From Micromonospora sp. H61 (GTDB taxonomy: Bacteria > Actinomycetota > Actinomycetes > Mycobacteriales > Micromonosporaceae), in the NCBI RefSeq assembly GCF_018070325.1, contig NZ_JAGPXY010000046.1:1-49739 (forward strand): a stretch of DNA of 49,739 nt, in the 5' to 3' direction. Position 1 is the first letter of the stretch; each line of letters begins with the position of its first letter. Under the pieces are notes generated by a model. The model was not told the origin of the DNA. It ran no database searches and was given only the letters and a program-made list of their open reading frames with translations. Both the position numbers and the translations under genes were made by a program. Below are positions 44,578-49,739 of this stretch, one piece after another.

Positions 44578-44694
44578 ACCCGCTCCGAAACCCCAGGATC
44601 TCGGACATAAGCCTCCCCGCCTCGCCTGGTGCGGGTGTCCGAGGTATCGACGACTGCCGACCGGCCCTTGATCGATCCGGCACGTCCTGGCGGT

Positions 44695-44800
44695 GCGCTA
44701 CCGTCATAGCGACCAGTCCGCAGCGAAGCCGGTGCGAAACCCGGCGCTGTCCCGCAACTGTGATGCCCCACCGGTAGGTGGGGACGAGCCAGGTCGCCTA
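44695..44800 (+). ncRNA. Cobalamin riboswitch
   Basis: The conserved core runs from GAAGCCGGTGCGAAACC through GGCGCTGTCCCGCAACTGTGA (44725-44764), and a B12-box-like AGCCAGGTCGCC lies at 44787-44798. This is the adenosylcobalamin aptamer signature. A small hairpin CGCG-AAA-CGCG (44810-44820) and a GAGGAAGGGCGCCTC stem region downstream may be the expression platform. It should lower expression of the downstream importer when B12 is plentiful. The 5' boundary is approximate. Confidence 0.88.
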
Positions 44801-44905
44801 CGGATCGGTCGCGAAACGCGCTCTCGAGGAAGGGCGCCTCGTGGGCGGGCGTACGAAAGTCCCTGTCGGCGAAGCACCACACTCCTCGACCGACAGGAGG
44901 CCCCC

Positions 44906-45835
44906 ATGTTCAGACGTACCCCTCGGCTCTTCGCGGCGACCCTCGCGGTCACCGCACTCGCCCTCGGCGCCTGCGCCGAGAAGGCCGACGACCAGCCGAA
45001 AGCCGGCACCGCTGCCGCCGCCTACCCGGTCACCGTCGGCGCGCTCACCCTCGACAAGCGCCCCGAGAAGATCGTCGTGCTGTCGCCCACCGCCACCGAG
45101 ATGCTCTTCGCGATCGGTGCCGGCCCGCAGGTGACCGCCGTCGACGACCAGTCGAACTACCCGGCCGACGTGCCCAAGACCGACCTCTCCGCCTTCCAGC
45201 CGAACGCCGAGGCGATCGCCGGTAAGAACCCCGACCTGGTGGTGCTCTCCGACGACCGCAACAAGATCGTCGAACAGCTCGGCAAGCTGAAGATTCCGGT
45301 GTACCAGACCCCGGCGGCGGTCACGCTCGACGACTCGTACCGGCAGATCACCGAGCTGGGCACGCTGACCGGGCACGCCGACCAGGCCACCGACGTCGCC
45401 ACCCGGATGAAGGACGACATCGCCAAGCTGGTCAAGGACCTGCCGCAGCGCGCCGAGAAGCTCACCTACTTCCACGAACTGGGCCCGGAGCTGTACAGCG
45501 CCACCAGCAAGACCTTCATCGGCTCGCTCTACAGCCAGGCCGGTCTGACCAACATCGCCGACCCGGCCGACGCGGACGGTAAGAACTTCGGCTACCCGCA
45601 GCTGTCCCAGGAGTTCATCGTCAAGGCCGACCCGGACTTCGTCTTCCTGGCCGATGCCAAGTGCTGCCAGCAGAGCGCCGACACGGTCAAGGCGCGCAGT
45701 GGCTGGGCCGGCCTCACCGCGGTGAAGAACAACCAGGTCGTCGCCCTCGACGATGACATCGCCTCCCGCTGGGGCCCACGGGTCGTGGACCTGCTCCGGG
45801 TCATCATCGGCGCGGTCGCCAAGGTGCCCGCGTGA
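44906..45835 (+). CDS. btuF: ABC transporter substrate-binding lipoprotein, cobalamin (BtuF-like)
   Basis: A 309-residue cluster A-2 binding protein. The lipobox is LALGAC (lipidated Cys23). The fold starts with RPEKIVVLSPTATEMLFAIGAG and contains the two lobes joined by a long helix, as in BtuF and FhuD. ATG 44906 has CAGGAGG 5 bases upstream. The cobalamin riboswitch directly in front is the main evidence that the ligand is vitamin B12 or a cobinamide rather than a siderophore. A CC pair (AKCCQQS) in the C-lobe is unusual and may form a disulfide. Confidence 0.87.
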   Translation: MFRRTPRLFAATLAVTALALGACAEKADDQPKAGTAAAAYPVTVGALTLDKRPEKIVVLSPTATEMLFAIGAGPQVTAVDDQSNYPADVPKTDLSAFQPNAEAIAGKNPDLVVLSDDRNKIVEQLGKLKIPVYQTPAAVTLDDSYRQITELGTLTGHADQATDVATRMKDDIAKLVKDLPQRAEKLTYFHELGPELYSATSKTFIGSLYSQAGLTNIADPADADGKNFGYPQLSQEFIVKADPDFVFLADAKCCQQSADTVKARSGWAGLTAVKNNQVVALDDDIASRWGPRVVDLLRVIIGAVAKVPA

Positions 45836-45848
45836 CCGTCGTCCGTCG

Positions 45849-47048
45849 GTGACCGGGCCGCGACAGGTGTCCGATCCGGCACCAACCGGTCGGCCGGCCG
45901 AGCCGCCGCCGTCGTCCCCGCGGGCCGAGCCACGTTCCGCGGCCCGGCCCGCCGGGCTGCCGTCCTCCGGGGCCCGGCGGGCTGGGCTGCCGTCCGGGGC
46001 CAGGCCCGCCGGGCTGCGCATGCGGTGGCTGGTCGCCGGGTTGGTCGCGGTGCTCGTCGCGCTCGTCGTCGGGGTGTCCCTCGGCCCGGTGAGCCTGCCC
46101 CCGGGCAGCGTCGCCGCCGAGCTGCTCAACCTGTTTCCCGGGGTGCACCTCGACAGCGGGCTGACCGAGCGTGAGATCGCGATCGTCACCGAGCTGCGCC
46201 TGCCCCGGGTGGTGCTGGGCCTGCTCGTCGGCGGTCTGCTCGCCCTCGCCGGTGGTTGCTACCAGGGCGTGTTCCGCAACCCGCTGGCCGACCCGTACCT
46301 GCTCGGTGTGGCCGCCGGCGCCGGCCTCGCGGTCACCGCGGCGATCGCTCTCGGCGGCGCCGGCCGGCAGGGCACGCTCTCCGGGTTGCCGATGACCATT
46401 CCGCTGGCCGCGTTCGCCGGTTCGCTGCTCGCCGTCACCATGACCTACGTGCTCGGCGCGGCCGGTGGGCGACGCGGGTCACCGGCCATGCTGATCCTGG
46501 CCGGGGTGGCGGTTTCCGCGTTCCTCTCCGCCGGGCAGACGTACCTCCTGCAACGACACGCCGACAGCATCCAGCCGGTCTACTCCTGGTTGCTCGGTCG
46601 GCTGGCCACCGCCGGATGGCACGACGTGCTGCTGGTGCTGCCGTACGCCGCGCTGACCACAGTCGTGGTGCTGCTGCACCGCCGCGAGCTGGACGTCCTC
46701 GCGGTCGGCGACGACGAGGCGAGAAGTCTGGGCCTGCACCCGCAGCGCACCCGATACCTGTTGATCGCCGCCGCCTCGCTGGGCACCGCCGCGGCGGTCT
46801 CCGCGACCGGTCTGATCGGCTTCGTCGGCATCATCGTGCCGCACACCGTCCGGCTGCTCGCCGGGTCCAGCTACCGGGTGATCCTGCCGATGTCACTGCT
46901 GTTCGGCGGCGCGTTCCTGGCGCTGACCGACGTGGTGGCCCGCACCGTCGCCGCTCCGTCCGAGCTGCCGATCGGAGTGGTGACCGCCCTGCTGGGCGGC
47001 CCGTTCTTCGTCCTCGTGCTGCGGACCGCCCGGCGAGTGCTCACGTGA
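45849..47048 (+). CDS. btuC: ABC transporter permease, FecCD/BtuC family
   Basis: A permease of up to 399 residues with the ten-helix BtuC/FecCD fold. Marks are LRLPRVVLGLLVGGLLALAG, YQGVFRNPLADPYLLGV, and the ATPase-contacting GLHPQRTRYLL and GLIGFVGIIVPH. The start is uncertain. GTG 45849 is 13 bases after btuF but adds about 57 Pro/Ala/Arg-rich residues; GTG 45867 or ATG 46019, directly before the first helix, are alternatives, none with a good ribosome-binding site. It overlaps the ATPase start (GTGA). Confidence 0.85.
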   Translation: MTGPRQVSDPAPTGRPAEPPPSSPRAEPRSAARPAGLPSSGARRAGLPSGARPAGLRMRWLVAGLVAVLVALVVGVSLGPVSLPPGSVAAELLNLFPGVHLDSGLTEREIAIVTELRLPRVVLGLLVGGLLALAGGCYQGVFRNPLADPYLLGVAAGAGLAVTAAIALGGAGRQGTLSGLPMTIPLAAFAGSLLAVTMTYVLGAAGGRRGSPAMLILAGVAVSAFLSAGQTYLLQRHADSIQPVYSWLLGRLATAGWHDVLLVLPYAALTTVVVLLHRRELDVLAVGDDEARSLGLHPQRTRYLLIAAASLGTAAAVSATGLIGFVGIIVPHTVRLLAGSSYRVILPMSLLFGGAFLALTDVVARTVAAPSELPIGVVTALLGGPFFVLVLRTARRVLT

Positions 47049-47848
47049 GCCGCGAACCCGCCGCCGGCACGCCGGCCGTCGAGGTGCGTGGGCTGCACGT
47101 CGCCCTCGGTGGCACGCCGATCCTGACCGGCGTCGACCTCACCGTCGCCGTCGGCGAGTGGGTCACAGTGATCGGCCCGAACGGCGCCGGCAAATCCACC
47201 CTGTTGCGGGCCGTCGGCGGCCTGCTGCCCGCGCCGAAGGCGATCACTCTCTTCGGTACGCCGAGTGCCGCGCTGCGCCGTCGGGACCGCGCCCGGATAG
47301 TGGCCACTGTGGCACAGTCCCCGGTGGTGCCGCCCGGCATGTCGGTGCTGGACTACGTGCTGCTCGGCCGCACCCCGTACATTCCGACCCTGGGCCGGGA
47401 GTCGACAGCCGACGTCGACGCCGTGCACGAGGTGCTGGGGCGGTTGGACCTCGCCGGCTTCCACCGTCGCGAGCTGGCCACCCTCTCCGGCGGCGAACGG
47501 CAGCGGGTGTTCCTCGCCCGCGCGCTCGCCCAGGGCGCGACGCTGCTGCTGCTCGACGAGCCGACCAGCGCGCTCGACATCGGCCACCAGCAGGACGTGC
47601 TCGAAGTCGTCGACCAGCTACGCCGCGAGCACGGCCTGACCGTGCTGGCCACGATGCACGACCTCTCGCTGGCCGGTGAGTACGCCGACCGGATGGTGAT
47701 GCTCGCCGCCGGTCAGGTGGTGGCCGCCGGGACTCCGCCCGAGGTGCTGACCGAGGAACTGCTCGCCACCCACTACCGGGCCAGCGTCCGGGTGGTCCCC
47801 GGCGCCCACGGCCCCCTGGTGGTCCCCGTGCGTCCCACCCGCCCCTGA
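47045..47848 (+). CDS. btuD: ABC transporter ATP-binding protein, cobalamin import (BtuD-like)
   Basis: A 267-residue ATPase with Walker A GPNGAGKST, signature LSGGERQR, Walker B LLLLDEPTSALD and switch histidine in TMHDLSLA. This is the FecE/BtuD subfamily. It completes a BtuFCD-type importer under the riboswitch. GTG 47045 overlaps the permease stop. Its own TGA is in the left arm of the 47841-47872 hairpin. Confidence 0.88.
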   Translation: MSREPAAGTPAVEVRGLHVALGGTPILTGVDLTVAVGEWVTVIGPNGAGKSTLLRAVGGLLPAPKAITLFGTPSAALRRRDRARIVATVAQSPVVPPGMSVLDYVLLGRTPYIPTLGRESTADVDAVHEVLGRLDLAGFHRRELATLSGGERQRVFLARALAQGATLLLLDEPTSALDIGHQQDVLEVVDQLRREHGLTVLATMHDLSLAGEYADRMVMLAAGQVVAAGTPPEVLTEELLATHYRASVRVVPGAHGPLVVPVRPTRP

Positions 47849-47872
47849 GCATGCAGACGCTGGGTCAGGGGC
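47841..47872. terminator. Hairpin sharing two stop codons
   Basis: GCCCCTGA (47841-47848) and TCAGGGGC (47865-47872) pair perfectly over 8 bp with a 16-base loop. The left arm holds the btuD stop and the right arm the stop of the convergent glyoxalase-fold gene, giving one compact terminator for both. Confidence 0.6.
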
Positions 47873-48629
47873 CCAGGTCGATGACGGAGAAGAGGGCACC
47901 CTGGGGGTCGCGGAGGGCGGCGAAGCGGCCCGCCGGGATGTCGCGGGGCGGGACCAGGATCGTTCCGCCCAGCTCGGCGGCGCGGGCCGCGGCGGCGTCC
48001 GCGTCGGCCACCGCGAAGTACACCGTCCAGTACGCGGGCAGGTCGGCCGGGAAGTCGTCGGCCAGCGGCGGCATCATCCCGGCGACGATCTGGGTCCCGA
48101 GCCGCCACCCGGTGTACGTCATCGCGCCCACCGCCTGGTCGTCGGGCTGCCAGCCGAACACCAGCTCGTAGAAGACCTTCGCGCCCTCGGGGTCGGGGGT
48201 GACCAGCTCGTTCCAGCTCATCGCGCCCGGCACGTTGAACACCTCGGCACCGGCCATGGCCAGTGGCTGCCAGACGCTGAACGTGGCGCCGGCCGGATCG
48301 GCGAAGACTGCCATCCAGCCCCGGTCGAAGACCTCGAACGGGGGTACGACGACCTGCCCGCCGGCCCGCTCGACCCGGCCGGCGACCAGTTCTGCGTCGT
48401 CGGTGGCGAGGTACGTCGACCAGATCGGAATCTGGTCCGGTATCGCGGGCGGGCCGGCGCCGGCCACCGGCTTACCGTCGAGCAGGAAGACCGTGTAACC
48501 GCCCGCCTCGGGCTCCGGGGTGACCTGGCCGGTCCACCCGAACAGCTCCGGGTAGAAGCGCCGCGCGTCGGTCAGGTCCGGGGTGGCCAGGTCGGCCCAG
48601 CAGGGCGTACCCGGCGGGACGGTGCTCAC
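47865..48629 (-). CDS. Two-domain VOC (glyoxalase-fold) family protein
   Basis: A 254-residue protein with two tandem VOC domains. Each begins with a (P/A)xWxxLxTPDxxxAxxFYxxLFGW-type segment (CWADLATPDLTDARRFY near residue 10, SWNELVTPDPEGAKVFY near 138) and ends with a PAGATFSVWQ or PQGALFSVID strand. Such proteins bind metals or small molecules and include bleomycin-resistance-like and hydroxylase-accessory members; the function is open. GTG 48629 is chosen because GAGGGG lies 7 bases upstream and family members start close to the first domain. Confidence 0.82.
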   Translation of the reverse strand: MSTVPPGTPCWADLATPDLTDARRFYPELFGWTGQVTPEPEAGGYTVFLLDGKPVAGAGPPAIPDQIPIWSTYLATDDAELVAGRVERAGGQVVVPPFEVFDRGWMAVFADPAGATFSVWQPLAMAGAEVFNVPGAMSWNELVTPDPEGAKVFYELVFGWQPDDQAVGAMTYTGWRLGTQIVAGMMPPLADDFPADLPAYWTVYFAVADADAAAARAAELGGTILVPPRDIPAGRFAALRDPQGALFSVIDLGP

Positions 48630-48723
48630 GTCAAGACCCCTCTCGGCCCGGGCGGCCACGGCGGCCCCCTGCCGGAATCCTGGCACCGTCCCGCCGCGGC
48701 CCGGGGCGGAAACGGACGAATCG

Positions 48724-49461
48724 TCAGCTGAACCGGCGACCCTCGTCCCGCCGGTACGCCCAGCCGGCGAGCGCGGCGAGCAGCACCACCCAGACACCGA
48801 GCATGATCAGTGCCAGCGGCTCCACGTCGTAGTCGGCCACCGACGCCCACATCAGTTCGGCAGCGCCCCGGGTGGGCAGGTACGGCGCGATCGTCTCGAT
48901 GAAACCGGGCGCGTCGCCCGGCGCGGAGAGCAGGCCGCCGCCGAACGCGAGCGGCAGGAAGAGCACCTGCGCCACCACGATCGCCGCCTTGCTCGGCAGC
49001 GAGTAGCCGATGGCGAGCCCCATCAGCGTGAACGGCACCGAGATGACCGCCACGGTGCCGAGAGCCAGCAGGAACGCTGCCGGGGTGACCTGGGCCGCGG
49101 TCAGCGTCGCGCCGATCACCACGACCGGGATCAGCGAGAGGTAGGTCAGCGCCAGACCGGCCAGCACCCGGCCGGCGAACCGCGGCGCGGGCCCGGCCGG
49201 CAGGGTCCGGGTGTACGGGTTCCAGGGCTGGTCGCGGTCCTCGGCGACACCGACGCCGTACTGGAAGATGTTGGCGCTCATCACCGAGAAGGTGATCATC
49301 GACGCGGTGGCGTAGGTGGCACCGACCGCGTCGTCACCGGCGAACGGCACCACGAAGAAGATCATGGCGGCGGCCGGAAAGAACGCGCTGCCGAACACTG
49401 CCACCGGGATCCGGATGATCTCCAGGAGTTGGTAGCGGGCGTGGACCAGGGCGAGCTGCAC
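48724..49461 (-). CDS. ABC-2 type transporter permease
   Basis: A 245-residue membrane protein with about six helices in the ABC-2 arrangement, including EIIRIPVAVFGSAFFPAAAMIFF near the N-terminus, the amphipathic EDRDQPWNPYTRTLP loop after helix 2 and a VLFLPLAFGGGLLSAP segment typical of drug and polymer exporters. GTG 49461 has GAGGAGG 6 bases upstream. The ATPase gene ends 10 bases before it on the same strand, so the two form one exporter. Substrate unknown. Confidence 0.85.
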   Translation of the reverse strand: MQLALVHARYQLLEIIRIPVAVFGSAFFPAAAMIFFVVPFAGDDAVGATYATASMITFSVMSANIFQYGVGVAEDRDQPWNPYTRTLPAGPAPRFAGRVLAGLALTYLSLIPVVVIGATLTAAQVTPAAFLLALGTVAVISVPFTLMGLAIGYSLPSKAAIVVAQVLFLPLAFGGGLLSAPGDAPGFIETIAPYLPTRGAAELMWASVADYDVEPLALIMLGVWVVLLAALAGWAYRRDEGRRFS

Positions 49462-49471
49462 TGTCGCCTCC

Positions 49472-49739
49472 TCAGACTGTGGTGGGTCGGCCGCCGGCAG
49501 CGGCGGTGGTGGGTCGGTCGGTGCCGGCGGGCACGTCTCCGCTGGTCGCTTCTCCGCTGGTGATGGCGAGGAACGCCTCCTCCAGCGAGGTCGGCCGTAC
49601 CTCCAGGTCGGTGAACGGGGTCTGGGTGGTGACCAGCGCGCGGACCAGCTCGTCGGCGTCGGTGGTGAGCAGGTGCAGCCGACCGTCGACCCGTTCGGTG
49701 CGCACCACCCCGGGCAGGTCGGGCAGGCTGTCGGCGATC
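49472..49739 (-). CDS. ABC transporter ATP-binding protein, C-terminal part (cut by window edge)
   Basis: The visible 88 codons are the C-terminal domain of a DrrA/CcmA-type ATPase: ADSLPDLPGVVRTERVDGRL, then TDLEVRPTSLEEAFLAITSGE, which is the conserved end of ATPases paired with ABC-2 permeases. A Thr/Ala/Gly-rich tail follows. Walker motifs are beyond the right edge. It lies 10 bases before the permease gene. Confidence 0.8.
   Translation of the reverse strand, partial: IADSLPDLPGVVRTERVDGRLHLLTTDADELVRALVTTQTPFTDLEVRPTSLEEAFLAITSGEATSGDVPAGTDRPTTAAAGGRPTTV

Noticed and set aside
44600..44643. CTCGGACA/TGTCCGAG inverted repeat as a second riboswitch or attenuator
   Set aside because: Only 8 bp with a 28-base loop and no conserved aptamer core; noted as a minor element within the terminator entry.

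Overview
This is chromosomal DNA from a very GC-rich actinobacterium, most likely of the Micromonosporaceae (Micromonospora-like). The evidence is the strong G/C bias at third codon positions, many GTG and TTG starts, genes coupled by GTGA or TGATG overlaps, futalosine-pathway menaquinone genes, a BldC-type regulator, an osaABC-like stress cassette and a system II cytochrome c module. The genus is an inference. I saw no phage, transposon, integrase, CRISPR array, tRNA or rRNA. The last gene is cut by the right edge.

Layout. (1) 54-2853: a PadR regulator coupled to an export-type ABC transporter. (2) 2958-5506: a small membrane protein coupled to a deacetylase/glycosyltransferase fusion resembling Streptomyces MatB. 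(3) 5540-9738: oligopeptidase B with a tiny membrane protein behind it, and, divergently, an FAD-linked oxidoreductase whose promoter carries a near-perfect LexA box. A small membrane protein follows. (4) 9787-16871: an osaC-like RsbW/GAF/PP2C phosphatase divergent from an osaA-like poly-HAMP hybrid kinase and an osaB-like receiver, then a STAS anti-anti-sigma protein. (5) 17051-23046: hemL, a histidine phosphatase and four cytochrome c maturation genes in one tightly coupled run. (6) 23107-25121: a MarR regulator divergent from an AhpD-like protein, with tandem operator copies between them, then an epoxide-hydrolase-like enzyme. (7) 25272-29433: UbiD- and UbiA-type menaquinone genes, an opposing class I terpene synthase, and UbiX. 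(8) 29580-33296: BldC-like regulator, Lrp/AsnC regulator, SDR, cysteine-synthase-fold enzyme, and a putative glycolipid-binding protein. (9) 33390-38797: DEAD-box helicase with a long repetitive basic tail, a proline-rich tail-anchored protein and an NlpC/P60 hydrolase, all on the minus strand. (10) 39037-41016: mqnE and two small membrane proteins. (11) 41115-44540: divergent secreted C39-type and M14 peptidases. (12) 44695-47848: cobalamin riboswitch and a btuF-btuC-btuD-type importer. (13) 47865-49739: two-domain glyoxalase-fold protein and an ABC-2 exporter.

The middle of the window has a respiratory theme. HemL feeds heme, the tlpA-ccdA-resB-ccsB set attaches heme to c-type cytochromes, and the mqn genes with UbiX make menaquinone. 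The stress theme is an osa-like kinase/receiver pair, a partner-switching phosphatase and a STAS protein side by side. Several genes lack a Shine-Dalgarno and have a TANNNT hexamer ending 7-8 nt before the start codon, so leaderless transcription looks common. No stretch over 300 bases lacks an assigned element; the longest non-coding stretch (44541-44905) holds a terminator and the riboswitch.
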